Shown here: in pieces, positions 10,632 to 20,713 of the stretch
Numbering within the stretch: position 1 is the first letter of the stretch
Layout: the number at the start of each line of letters is the position of its first letter
DNA from: Lactuca virosa
Taxonomy: Eukaryota > Streptophyta > Magnoliopsida > Asterales > Asteraceae
NCBI GenBank assembly: GCA_928212115.1
Contig: CAKMRJ010000001.1
Coordinates: 182,232,787 to 182,296,786, forward strand
Length of the DNA: 64,000 nt
Direction of reading: 5' to 3'
Translations under genes and position numbers: made by a program
Notes under the pieces: generated by a model
Told to the model about the DNA's origin: nothing
Seen by the model: only the letters and a program-made list of their open reading frames with translations
Database searches by the model: none

Positions 10632-12233
10632 GTACTATGTGATGAGCAATATGATAAAAAGTGGTACATCGATAGTGGTTGCTCTCGTCACATGACTGGG
10701 AAGAAGGAGAATTTACGTGATTTTCGAAGTCTCAAAAATGCTGGAGTAGTGAAGTTTGGGAACAATCAAAAATGTCAAGTCAATGGATATGGGAAGATCA
10801 CGAATGCTCAATTCACAGTGAATAGGGTGGCATATGTTGAAGGTCTTCATCATAACTTGATAAGTGTTTTTCAACTTGTTGTGGGCACTGGCAATCAAGT
10901 TATTTTTAACGAAGAAGGAAGTATTATTTCGAATGTCACAACAAAAGAGGTGTTACTGAAATCCAAAAGGAAAGGTGACATGTTCACTTTGGACATCAAT
11001 CCGATAGTAGGGAAACCTGCTATATGTCTTCTTTCGAAGGCAACATCAGACTTAAGTTGGCTTTGGCATCGAAGACTTTCTCATCTCAATTTTCGAAACA
11101 TCAATAAACTTGTGGTACAAGATCTGGTAAGAGGTTTACCTGTACTTAAATTTGACAATGATTCTTTATGTGCAGCTTGTGAAGTTGGCAAGCAACATAA
11201 ACAAGGTCATCCAATTACGATTGATTCGAAAATAGTTGCACCTCTGGAGCTCTTACATATTGATTTGTGTGGACCTTCGACTGTTTCAACTCTCAACAAG
11301 AAACGGTACATTTTAGTGATTGTTGATGATTTTTCCAGATTTACGTGGGTTTATTTTATCAGGCTTAAATCTGAAGTTGCACAAATCATGATCGACTTTA
11401 TCAAAAAGATGGAAACAACATTGAAGAAGATTGTTCGAAAAATTAAGAATGATCATGGAACTGAATTTAAGAACAATGTTCTTGATTCATTTTTGGTGGA
11501 CAAAGGGATTTCACATAATTTTTCATCTCCATACACACCACAACAAAACGGTGTTGTTGAACGAAGAAAAAGGTCTCTATGGGAAGCGGCAAGGACTATG
11601 TTGGCATATGCGAATCTTCCACAATATCTTTGGGCTGAAGCAATATCAACCGCATGTTTCACTCAAAATAGATCGTTCATTCATCGCCGTTTTAACATTA
11701 CTCCATATGAAATTCTCAACAATCAAAAACCTAATGTCAAATTTTTCCATGTTTTCGGATGCAGGTGCTTCATTATGAATCTCAAGGATAATCTTACGAA
11801 ATTTCAAGCAAAACCAGATGAAGGGATTTTCTTGGGATATTCGCATAGTTCAGTTGCATATCGTGTGTTGAATAAAAGAACATGAAAAGTTGAAGAAACT
11901 TTTAATCTTACATTTGATGATTACTACATTAAACAAACAACAACTCAGTTTGAAAATCATCCAATTCTAAAAAACATACAAGATGAATATGAATCCTCAC
12001 AAACATTAGATATTGATTATGATATTTTTGGAATTTCAGATCATGCTGTTGATGCTGAAATCAATGCAAGTGATAATCATATCTCTGAACTAACAAAGCT
12101 TAATGATGCTTCAACATCAAATTCTCCAGAAAATGGCGAAAGTATGCAAAACAATCCAGTGGAGGGGGAGCACTTGGATTCGAATACATTAGATGACGAA
12201 CAACATTCTTTCGAGGGGGAAAAGAAAGGATGA
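10632..12233 (+). pseudogene. Element A protease and integrase
   Basis: The Copia protease motif Asp-Ser-Gly lies at 10671-10679 (YIDSGCSRHMTG), upstream of the first Met at 10692. From that Met the 397-residue frame includes the integrase zinc finger (HRRLSHLNFRNI...CAACEVGKQH) and the catalytic triad. Counting from 10692, this is Asp191 (IDLCGP), Asp254 (NDHGTEF) and Glu290 (NGVVER), with the last two 36 residues apart, as in active DD35E enzymes. A TGA at 11883-11885 interrupts the frame, probably an Arg CGA change, and the linker to RT continues in frame to about 12233. There it carries VEGEH repeats and shifts frame. Confidence 0.92.
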
Positions 12234-14089
12234 ATGATGATGTTGAGGGGGAGCATAATGTTGAGGGGGAGCATTCAGAAAATATTGAAGATAATAATGA
12301 TTTTGATGATGCTTGTTCAATTGTAGGCTCAAAAAACGATGATATATATGAAGATGCACCTTTGGAATTTGATCCAGCATATCCGCCAATGGAAAAGTGG
12401 ACAAAAGATCATCCGAAGGATCAAGTAATTGGGAATCCACAAGAGGGAGTTTTAACAAGAGCTCAAATTCGTGCAAAGAATGAGGTATTGAATACTCATC
12501 AAGAATTTTGCATGTTCAATGTTTTCATTTCTAAGATTGAACCAAAAACAGTTAAGATTGCAATGGAACACTCAGATTGGGTTGTTGCAATGCAATCTGA
12601 ATTGTCTGAATTTGAACGAAACAAGGTTTGGAGGTTAATTCCTAAACCTGAAAATGTTTCGATTGTCGGGTTAAAATGGATTTTCAAAAATAAAACCGAC
12701 AAAGATGGAAATATTGTTCGAAACAAAGCCAGACTTGTTGTTAAAGGATATTCACAACAAGAAGGAATCGACTATGAAGAAACTTTTGCCCCTGTCGCAA
12801 GACTCGAGGCGGTTCGTATATTTCTGGCTTATGCAGCTCACAAAGATTTTGATGTTTATCAAATGGACGTGAAATGTGCATTTCTAAATGGAGAGCTTGA
12901 AGAAACTGTTTACGTGGAACAACCCCCAGGTTTTATTAACGAAGAATTTCCAAATCATGTTTATATTTTAGATAAGGCAGTTTATGGTTTGAAACAAGCA
13001 CCACGAGCATGGTATGCAACTCTTACCTCATTTTTGAAACAATCTAAATTTAAACAAGGATCAGTTGATCCCACATTATTTCGAAAGAAAGTGGGGAATC
13101 ATCTAATGCTTGTTCAAATTTATGTTGATGATATTATTTTTGGCTCAACTGACCCTGCTTTGTCTAGAGAATTCGAAGATTTGATGAAAAGTAAGTTCGA
13201 AATGAGCATGATGGGAAAAATCAATAATTTTCTTGGTTTGAATATTCGTCAAAACAGAAAAGGAATTTTTATTAATCAAGAAAAATATACGAAGAATCTG
13301 TTGGAAAAGTTTGGATTGACGAATAGCACGAAGTTACGAGTTCCAATGGCAACGGGCATAAAGCTTACATCTTCGTTAGATAAACCTGCCGTTGACATAA
13401 CTTTATATAGGAGCATGATTGGTTCATTACTTTATCTTACAGCTAGTAGACCTGATATCATGTTTTCTGTGTGTAATTGTGCTAGGTATCAGTCTAATCC
13501 ACGAGAACCACATCTCACTGCTGTGAAGAATATCTTTCGTTATCTTAAAGGAACAATTTCGTTAGGATTGTGGTATCCTTCGAACACTGGGTTCTTTGTA
13601 CAAGCATATTCGGATGCAGACCTGGGTGGTTGTAATCTTGATCGAAAAAGCACAAGTGGTGGATGTCAATTTCTTGATGGCAAATTGGTGAGCTGGCAGT
13701 CGAAAAAGCAAACATGCGTATCAATTTCAACAGCTGAAGCAGAATATGTGGCTGCTGCTGCTTGCACTTCACAAATAATATGGATCCAAAGTCAATTGCG
13801 TGATTATGCAATTAATATGAAAAAGATTCCATTATATTGTGATTCTCAAAGTGCGATAAGAATTTGTCATAACCCTGTGCAGCATTCGAAGACTAAACAT
13901 ATAGCTCTTCGTTATCATTTCATCAAAGATCACGTGGAAGATGGAAATATTGAAGTACATTTCGTGAAAACAACTGATCAGTTAGCTGACATTTTCACGA
14001 AAGCTTTGGATGAAAAATCCCTTGTGAAGATTATAGAAGGACTTGGAATGATCGATGGAAATTCTGTTCCATGCGAAAAAGAAGAATGA
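12230..14089 (+). CDS. Element A reverse transcriptase and RNase H
   Basis: This is an open 619-residue frame with complete Copia RT and RNase H. RT begins near WVVAMQSELSEFERNKVW. It contains the fingers motif (ARLVVKGYSQ), FAPVARLEAVR, QMDVKCAFLNG and the catalytic YVDD with Asp300 and Asp301. RNase H follows with SDADLGGC, STAEAEYVA and YCDSQSAI, and the HSKTKHIALRYHF and ADIFTKAL motifs that close Copia pol. It copies element RNA into DNA and removes the template. The start at 12230 is a downstream Met after a frameshift in a G/A-run, so in life it would be part of a gag-pol polyprotein. This is the best-preserved enzyme in the element. Confidence 0.93.
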   Translation: MNDDVEGEHNVEGEHSENIEDNNDFDDACSIVGSKNDDIYEDAPLEFDPAYPPMEKWTKDHPKDQVIGNPQEGVLTRAQIRAKNEVLNTHQEFCMFNVFISKIEPKTVKIAMEHSDWVVAMQSELSEFERNKVWRLIPKPENVSIVGLKWIFKNKTDKDGNIVRNKARLVVKGYSQQEGIDYEETFAPVARLEAVRIFLAYAAHKDFDVYQMDVKCAFLNGELEETVYVEQPPGFINEEFPNHVYILDKAVYGLKQAPRAWYATLTSFLKQSKFKQGSVDPTLFRKKVGNHLMLVQIYVDDIIFGSTDPALSREFEDLMKSKFEMSMMGKINNFLGLNIRQNRKGIFINQEKYTKNLLEKFGLTNSTKLRVPMATGIKLTSSLDKPAVDITLYRSMIGSLLYLTASRPDIMFSVCNCARYQSNPREPHLTAVKNIFRYLKGTISLGLWYPSNTGFFVQAYSDADLGGCNLDRKSTSGGCQFLDGKLVSWQSKKQTCVSISTAEAEYVAAAACTSQIIWIQSQLRDYAINMKKIPLYCDSQSAIRICHNPVQHSKTKHIALRYHFIKDHVEDGNIEVHFVKTTDQLADIFTKALDEKSLVKIIEGLGMIDGNSVPCEKEE

Positions 14090-14150
14090 TGCATGATAAG
14101 GAATGATTCAGAGGCGCTGACTAAAAGATAATGCAAACTCATTCAGCATT

Positions 14151-14365
14151 CAGAGGTTACTGTTCATAGTCAACGCTTCGACCCCTTCGAATTCGCACAT
14201 TTGTTACTTATTTTAAGGGTTGATTCAGAGGTTACTGTTCATAGTCAACGCTTCGACCCCTTCGAATTCGCACATTTGTTACTTATTTTAAGGGTTGATT
14301 CAGCTGTTACTGTTCATAGTCAACGCTTCGACCTCTTCGAATTCGTACATTTGTTACTTATAAGG
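14151..14365. repeat. Tandem repeat, three copies of a 75-bp unit
   Basis: Units start at 14151, 14226 and 14301 (CAGAGGTTAC, CAGAGGTTAC, CAGCTGTTAC). Each contains CTTCGACC and CTTCGAATTCG. The first two are nearly identical; the third diverges and is truncated at about 14365. Confidence 0.92.
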
Positions 14366-14401
14366 GGATGATAAAATTTTCCATATTTGCATCAAGTACT
14401 A

Positions 14402-14635
14402 TTTCAATTTTCGAAAATTCAAAAATCCAAAAGATTTTCGTTTGTTTTGTCATTTAATTTTCAGAAAATTCCAAAATCCAAAAAGATTTTCGTTTATTTT
14501 GTCATTTAATTTTCAGAAAATTCCAAAATCCAAAAAGATTTTCGTTTATTTTGTCATTTAATTTTCGAAAAATTTAAAAATTCAAAAAGATTTTCGTTTG
14601 TTTTATCTTTATTTTCGAAAAATCAAACATCAAAA
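14402..14635. repeat. Tandem repeat, four copies of a 52-bp unit
   Basis: The landmark GATTTTCGTTT occurs at 14433, 14485, 14537 and 14589, exactly 52 bases apart. Each unit contains CAAAAAGATTTTCGTTT and TAATTTTC. It lies immediately downstream of the 75-bp array. Confidence 0.92.
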
Positions 14636-15944
14636 ATATTTTGATTCCTATTTCTTTTTAGTATTTTGTTGCAGATTCTCATGAAGATACAGCGGAGATT
14701 ATGCTTGCAGTACTCGGGTACGGTACATTTTTCGTATGAATCGATAAATTTTTCATCATTCGAACTAGTTAGGATGTCCCTAGAAGCATGCTGCTGTATG
14801 TTGACCAAAGCCTCCATGACTCAATGTGTGTGTAAGAAAGCCTTAATGAAATTATTCATACGAAGATTTCTTCCCAATCAGGCTTATATTCACATTAGTC
14901 TTTGAGCTACCTTACTCTTCTCAAAATGAGTTAAGAGTTTACTGTTTGGTCCAAACACAAGAGAGGTACTTTTCTTATCTTACATCAATCTTTTTCATCC
15001 ATAAAATTCTTTCACGATCACACACGAAGACATATGTCCGAGAGGTCTCTGATCAAACCCATCGAGACTTAGATATATCAAAACTCTGTGTTTATGATCT
15101 GACATCATGAGACCGTGATGAAAGTGAAACCCAATTTTCATTAACTTTTAAGGAATTGACGGGGAACTAAGTTCCAGATTTTCACGAAACTTTTGTTTCT
15201 GTCCAAAATTCGAAACTCCAAATCATATTCATTTCGAATGAGTGGTCTTGATCAAACATTCGAAACCCACGATGTTTGTTACCCAACAAGATCCAGCATA
15301 TAAATTTTTTCTTGAATATGATTTCCGTGTGAGTTTCATTCGAATGTCCTAGTCATTTCAAAATTTTCAAAGCCAACTTGTCACTGACTACACTAGTCAA
15401 ACAAGTAATTTCTGTTACAATTTCTCACCTTATGTTTAGGATGACATGTAACGAAATTTTAAACCATCCTCGAAGCATTATAAAAGAAGCCCTTTGATAC
15501 TTATCAACAAGTATTCGATTGTAATTCACGGGAACCCACACAAGCTATTGATCATTTCTCTTAATGATTAATGAAGTAATCTTTGCCCGGGATTTCATCT
15601 GCTTTTGTGTCAATGGTTTGACATCACAATATCCCATATTTTTATTATATTTGTTTCTCGTCTCTATTCTTTGGAACACACACTCACGAAATCCTTGAGG
15701 TTCTGAGTAATACCAACTCAGGCTGATGATTTCGAACTTCTGGCGTATGACTTCGCTTTTCATCCCAAAAGTGAAAGAGCCTTGCTTCCATTCGAAGGGT
15801 TCTGACGGTTACAATTTTCTTGGGGATTACAAGACAGGCTGTTTATAAATGACGTATGGTATTCTGTCCGTTTCTCAAGGCGATGTGACAGCTACTTTTT
15901 GACGCATGGCTACTTTTACGCAGTAATGGTCCGGTTTTCAAGGT

Positions 15945-16098
15945 GCCACGTCGGATATCATTAAATACATATCCCGCTTCAAATTCAAATTTAAGGGTTA
16001 CATATAAAAGGGAATTCCAGGGGTTCATTGTCAGTTTACGCGATCAAAAAGCAAATTTCCCAAAATTCTCTGTTCATCATCATCTTCAAACCCTAACA
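15945..16098 (+). promoter_or_regulatory. Apparent internal promoter and 5' leader of the extra ORF
   Basis: A TATA-like CATATAAAAG lies at 16001-16010, with an ACGT-core GCCACGTCGG at about 15945-15954 upstream. Thirty to forty bases downstream begins a pyrimidine-rich leader (TCATCATCATCTTCAAACCC) ending ACAATGGCG at the ATG. The arrangement and spacing match a plant Pol II promoter and 5' untranslated region. The retroelement LTR promoter would be over 9 kb away. No experimental support is available. Confidence 0.5.
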
Positions 16099-17256
16099 AT
16101 GGCGACTTCTGCTCATGTTGATTCTCATACCACTGAAGATGCCTCTTCATTACCAATAATGAAGATTCAAGCAACAAACTACTACTTGGAGGGTGACGTT
16201 TCTCAGTACCCGGAAGAATTAAAGATGCTCATAGTTGCTTTGAAGAACTCGGTTTTGGCCAAAGCGATGTTCAAATCTTTCTCTGTTCCATTGTCCTGGC
16301 TTTCTCAAGCAGGATCAACTGCGACATATAACAAAGCAACTGATACGATTACTTTTCATCTGGTGAACGACAAAAAGGTCAGGCTAACCAAGAAACTATT
16401 TTGCCAAATTCTTGATATTCCGAATTTGCCTCCATATGTTTCATTTACTTTTCCACAAATCGTTCACATGTTTAATGAGATGGGATATCAGCCACCATTG
16501 TCCAAGATTAGTGATTTTAAGAAATCTGGTCTTCCACGAATCTGGAATTTCTTATTTGGTATTTTTCTACGCTGTTTGACTGGGAGATCAGCTGGCCTTG
16601 ATAAAGGAAGAATGGAGGTTTATGCCATGGTTGCTGGAATCTACTATGATCTTCAAGTAGATTATTCTACACAGTTGTGGAAGGAATTCCAAAAGGGTGT
16701 AGAACACACGAATGCTATTCATGGTATTTCGTGTGCAAGATACTGGAGTTTGATTCTGCAACACTTTTACAATAAGGAAGGGATTTTGGTACCCACTGAT
16801 GAAGACAAAGCAGTTTTTCAATCTTACCACTATCCGAAGGAGGTTACAGATAATGCTGATGTTTTTCCTACAGTTGCTCGTATTCCAGATGCGATGCTTA
16901 AAAGAGTTGATTCTTCGAACCCTGTATTGGTAGCCTATTTGACGACAATTGATTCTTCAATTAAAACTGGTGTTTTACTGGGAGGAGATGATAAGAAAAC
17001 CAAGAAGTCGAGAAAGCATGAAACTGAGTCCAGATCTTCGAAATCTCCAAAGAAGAAGCCTGAAACAGTTGAAGTGACTGTTGCTGAGACTCCAGTAATT
17101 GAGCCCATTATTGAAGAAACACGAGAACATGTAGTCCTTCCTTCGAAGACTGGCATGTTTCGAAAAATTAAAATGAAGTCCACTCACAAAAAACAAGTCT
17201 CCAATGCACAAAGTGGTTTGAAAACCTCAAATAACTCATCAAGGGATTCTAATTAG
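16099..17256 (+). CDS. Element A extra ORF, N-terminal part (unknown protein)
   Basis: I chose the ATG at 16099 (ACAATGGCG, MATSAHVD) rather than the in-frame Met at 15943, because the latter would put the TATA and leader inside the coding region. The product of about 385 residues has a folded-looking first part (residues about 20-300, with LSWLSQAGSTATYNKATDTI and WNFLFGIFLRCLTG). A Lys/Ser/Pro-rich tail follows (KKTKKSRKHETESRSSKSPK). There is no signal peptide or transmembrane span, so it does not look like an envelope protein. I do not recognise a named domain. The frame closes at a TAG (17254-17256) just where the next frame takes over, so a one-base shift is likely. Confidence 0.7.
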   Translation: MATSAHVDSHTTEDASSLPIMKIQATNYYLEGDVSQYPEELKMLIVALKNSVLAKAMFKSFSVPLSWLSQAGSTATYNKATDTITFHLVNDKKVRLTKKLFCQILDIPNLPPYVSFTFPQIVHMFNEMGYQPPLSKISDFKKSGLPRIWNFLFGIFLRCLTGRSAGLDKGRMEVYAMVAGIYYDLQVDYSTQLWKEFQKGVEHTNAIHGISCARYWSLILQHFYNKEGILVPTDEDKAVFQSYHYPKEVTDNADVFPTVARIPDAMLKRVDSSNPVLVAYLTTIDSSIKTGVLLGGDDKKTKKSRKHETESRSSKSPKKKPETVEVTVAETPVIEPIIEETREHVVLPSKTGMFRKIKMKSTHKKQVSNAQSGLKTSNNSSRDSN

Positions 17257-18691
17257 AGAAGTGCCCGCACCTGTTTCACCGATGTCCAAGAAACGAAGGG
17301 CTGAAGACATGGCAAATCATTTGTCAAAGAAAAAGAAGAAGAAGACTCGAAAACTTGTAATCTCTACTGAGTCAACAGATGATGATAGTGAAAGAATTCC
17401 TGAAACTCCAGAGTTTACTCTTATCACCGAAAGTTTCACTCCTGAGAAGACAGTTGTCATACCACCCGAAGATTCGATTGCCAAATCAGTTCCTGAGGAG
17501 GTTCGAACTTCAGGCATCCCTGCACACGTATCTGATACGGATGCAAATGTCTATATGGGTGAAGGAGGTTCGAAAAATGAAGCTACAGATCCATCTACTT
17601 CTCCTCCTTTTGCAAGTACTGTTTCTTTACCATTATCTTCTACTCCTCTTACTTCAACAACTGATTCCCCAACATTCGAACACATTCTTAATCAACCCTT
17701 TACGTCTATTTTTTCTTCTCAATCTACTGAGCCACCCAAAACAACTTCACCTATTCAAGAAACTGTTTGTATGGAGACAGATACTGATAATGAGGGGTTT
17801 GGCGGTATGTTTGAAGACTTGGAGTTTCATGAAGAAGAAGAGCAATTTCCAGATCACATGCTGATGACCATGAAGCAGTTTAAGATTTTAAATCAAAAGT
17901 TGAATTCCGTCATTCAATCTCAAGCAGATCTAGGGGTTGGTTCGTCTGTTTCAAGTGTTGAAGTTGATTCATTGTTGAAGGTGTTTGAATCCAGAATCAT
18001 AAGTAAAGTATCGGGGATGCTTAAAGATTATGAATCTCGAGTCTTGGAGAAGATTGATCATAATGATCAAAACAATGAAATTCGGATCAATTCTCAGAGT
18101 TCGAAGTTTGCTGGTAATCTGAAAGAATTGAAGAATGTTGCAAAGGAATGACATGTTCTTTTTATTCAAGATGTAAAGAAAGTTCGAGAGGATGTCAACT
18201 TGCAAATTCACGAACTTCGTGAAGATATGAAAAGAGAAATAGCAACTGTTCAACATGACTATGCATCATTGCATCAAAAGGTTGATATCATTTGTGACGC
18301 AGTCACTCGATTTGTTAAGTTGTATGAAAATTTGAGTCCTCAAATTACTCAACTTTCAACATCCGAAAGTGCAAGCTTTGAAGAAGTTCTTAAGTTGCTT
18401 AAGGAGTTAAAAGAGATTTCTGATAAGCCGGTTTCTTCTCCATTGATTACTCCTGAATTTTTATCTCAGAAGTTTATCCAATTCGAAGCCATTCTCAACA
18501 AACAACTTGCTCCTCTCTGTCGCATATCAAGTCTTCTTCCAACCACAAATGCCCCACCTGTTTTCACAGGGGTGCAAGGGGGAGAAAGAAAAACTAGTGA
18601 GTCGAAGACTAGTGGAGAAGATGCGAAAGTTGTGGGAAAAAGTCTTTTCTTCGAAAATCCCTACAACAAAACCAATAATTGTTTCTGCTGA
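17257..18691 (+). pseudogene. Element A extra ORF, middle part with coiled coil
   Basis: The second frame (17261-18151) starts REVPAPVSPMSKKRR, with a run of lysines that looks like a nuclear localisation signal (KKKKKKTRK). A Ser/Thr/Pro-rich, likely disordered region follows, then from about 17860 a long heptad-rich stretch (MTMKQFKILNQKLNSVIQSQ onward). An in-frame TGA at 18149-18151 splits the coil; the same frame continues (HVLFIQDVKKVREDVNLQ) to 18691. Over 200 residues are predicted coiled coil, suggesting a self-associating protein. Near 18640-18690 the frame shifts again. Confidence 0.6.
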
Positions 18692-19850
18692 ACAGGTGAC
18701 TTCAACAGTCGTAACAACAATGCCAATTGCAAGACCAATTTCGAAAGGAATTGTGATTGGTAAATCTTCGGAGACTGGTGGGAGTGGTTCAAAACCAAAA
18801 GAGACAACTGACAATCAAGCATTGAAAGATAAAGGGAAATCGATTGTTGTGGAAAAATCAAAAGAAGAAAAGAAGGCTGAAGTTGATGCTGAAATCGAAA
18901 AGCTCAGAATAGGTCAAAGCATTATGGCTCAGCGAGCAAATGATCCGAAGGGAATGGATAAAGGGGATCCAACTAAACACTATAACTACGAAACAATCGA
19001 GGCCAAGGTTGCATTCAATCACATGTATTCATTTGAGAAGAAACCAAAGCAGAGTTATTTGGTCACAAATACTGATGCAGGCCAGCTGGATTTTCCCATA
19101 AACGAAATGATGTTTATCATGCCTCAGTTCAAAGCAGAAGGGAATTTTAAAAATAAAGATGAAGGTACACACATGAAAATTCGTTTTCATGTTGTTCTTG
19201 GAAAAGCCCCTGAGGAAGTTTGGTCTTTAATAAAAATCAAGAAGGTCATAAGTATGAAAAAGGATGTGGTTTTCGAAAACACAGTCCAAAATGTTAAGTA
19301 TGTGGTTTCCAGGGCAAATGGAAATATTTGCGAATTCACTGTTGCAGATTTTCCATTAATGAACTTGTATGATCTTATACAAGTTGCATTACTTTTGAAA
19401 GACAAATCATTCTCATACCTTCAAAACACAGAACCAGCTGAACTCAAGTTTGGAGTAGCTCACATCAAGATTTTTATCGAAAACTATTATGAGTGCTTGG
19501 CACTAACAGATGTTGAATTAGCTACTGCTAAAGGAATGGAAATTAAAGCTCCGATGGCTCCTACGAAGACTCAGGTTGAATTGAAGAAGTATGCTGATGG
19601 TGAAATTTGCCTGAAGCCTTTTGGAATTGTCTTCGCAGGAAAAGACAAAGCTGGAAAGTCTAAACGGTTCTTATTCCAAGCAAGTGAAGTCGAGAGATAT
19701 TCAACATCTCAATATACGAACTTGATTGTTCGTATGAATCATTGCAAGAAGAACAATGAAGGCGACAAGAAAGAGCTGAAGAAGATTATCTCCTGGTACA
19801 TGGAGATTCGAAGAGTATTACTGTATTCCATCACACTTCTTACAAATTGA
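18650..19850 (+). CDS. Element A extra ORF, C-terminal domain (unknown)
   Basis: The open frame spans 18507-19850, but its true contribution begins near 18650, where the preceding frame shifts into it. After a Lys/Glu-rich linker (about 18830-18920) comes a compact-looking domain of roughly 300 residues. It starts near HYNYETIEAKVAFNHMY, continues through FPINEMMFIMPQFKAEGNF and LKFGVAHIKIFIENYYECL, and ends KKIISWYMEIRRVLLYSI. It stops 31 bases before the 3' LTR. There is no enzyme motif I recognise, and no membrane segment. Long uninterrupted coding over this domain suggests it was under selection until recently. Confidence 0.65.
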
Positions 19851-19869
19851 AGACTTCGACTATGATTAC

Positions 19870-19881
19870 AAAGGGGGAGAT
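19870..19881 (+). other. Polypurine tract of element A
   Basis: AAAGGGGGAGAT lies directly before the 3' LTR. It is the usual primer site for plus-strand DNA synthesis in Copia elements. Confidence 0.88.
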
Positions 19882-20204
19882 TGTAAGGGTCGAATTATTG
19901 TAATTAGTCGAAGTATGTTTTGAACTCTTCGAATATTTTGTAATGTATTTTACTAGGGCGCTTTTATTCGAAGCTTTAGAGTCAATGCCTTAGTATACTT
20001 TTTGTATGCTTTCAGTTCCCTATAAATAGGGTTATTTACTAGAGTTAGATAAGAACTTTAACAGACTTGTCTACTATTCTCTGTAAAGAATTCGAAAGCA
20101 TAATAGAGCATAACAAGATCATATTTACATCGTGTGTTCAAATCTCATATTCTTACTTGAATTCATACTCTAATTAATTCATTACTCGATTCATTGGTTC
20201 ATCA
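19882..20204 (+). repeat. Element A 3' LTR
   Basis: It is 323 bases and matches 6640-6962 except at five positions. It is followed by the target duplication GGATT at 20205-20209. Confidence 0.95.
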
Positions 20205-20209
20205 GGATT

Positions 20210-20713
20210 ACCGAAACTTAGAACCCCATGGAGGGTTTATATAGGTGATCAAGGTAAATATGTATAAGGCAATTTCTTAAGATAAGCCCTAATCCCTTAA
20301 CTTCCTCCTTAAGGCATCGAAGGCTCCCTTAATGCCTAAGAAAACCCTAGAGCCCTTCTATAATTTGTCCCCCCTCCTAGGGAGGTTCTAGAATTGCTCA
20401 ATGTTCAACTTTTGAGCATTATCACCTTTAATCCTTCCACTTTTAATTATTCCAATAAATCCCCAAATTAATGCTAATTAATTTATAATTAAACAATATT
20501 ATTTCTAGTTAATATCTTATTCACAAATATATTAGTAAATTATTTATTTTGATTTCTAATTAATTTATAAATCAAATAATAAATTAATAAACCAATTTCT
20601 CTCTCTAAAAGTCATCATATTAAATTACTAGGTTTGATGGCAATCCAAAACGACTTTGCTAATAATTCAAGTATATACTAATTTAGTTATTGGCTTAGAC
20701 ACCTAATCCAACA
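20210..20713 (-). repeat. Element B 3' LTR, second part
   Basis: This continues the LTR begun at 6329. It aligns with 27050-27440 of the right LTR (ACCCCATGGAGGGTTTATAT onward) and ends CCAACA at 20713. The minus-strand TATA box is CTATATAAACC at about 20234-20245, matching 27081-27092 on the right. Confidence 0.88.

Larger units (their letters stand above)
14090..16098 (+). other. Repeat-rich spacer between pol and the extra ORF of element A
   Basis: About 2 kb without a recognisable coding sequence; short frames are not convincing. It begins with two tandem repeat blocks (75-bp and 52-bp units) and then unique sequence containing many TTCGAA sites. From about 15940 it takes on promoter-like features (CCACGTCGG, CATATAAAAG) ahead of the extra ORF. 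Confidence 0.7.
6640..20204 (+). mobile_element. Element A: giant Copia retrotransposon with extra 3' ORF
   Basis: This is a complete element of 13,565 bases bounded by 323-bp LTRs (6640-6962 and 19882-20204) and a 5-bp target duplication GGATT (6635-6639, 20205-20209). By eye the LTRs differ at five positions, about 1.5 percent, so insertion is fairly recent. The order is LTR, primer site, gag, long linker, protease, integrase, RT, RNase H, repeat-rich spacer, extra ORF region, polypurine tract, LTR. Typical plant Copia elements are about 5 kb, and the larger SIRE type about 9-11 kb. Several frameshifts and stops make this copy defective. TTCGAA is strikingly frequent along the whole element. 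Confidence 0.95.

Noticed and set aside
14151..14635. Regular direct repeats that could suggest a CRISPR array
   Set aside because: Units are contiguous tandem repeats without unique spacers, in a plant retrotransposon.
15943..16098. Upstream in-frame Met at 15943 as start of the extra ORF
   Set aside because: It would place the TATA box and pyrimidine-rich leader inside the coding sequence; the ATG at 16099 has the better context.
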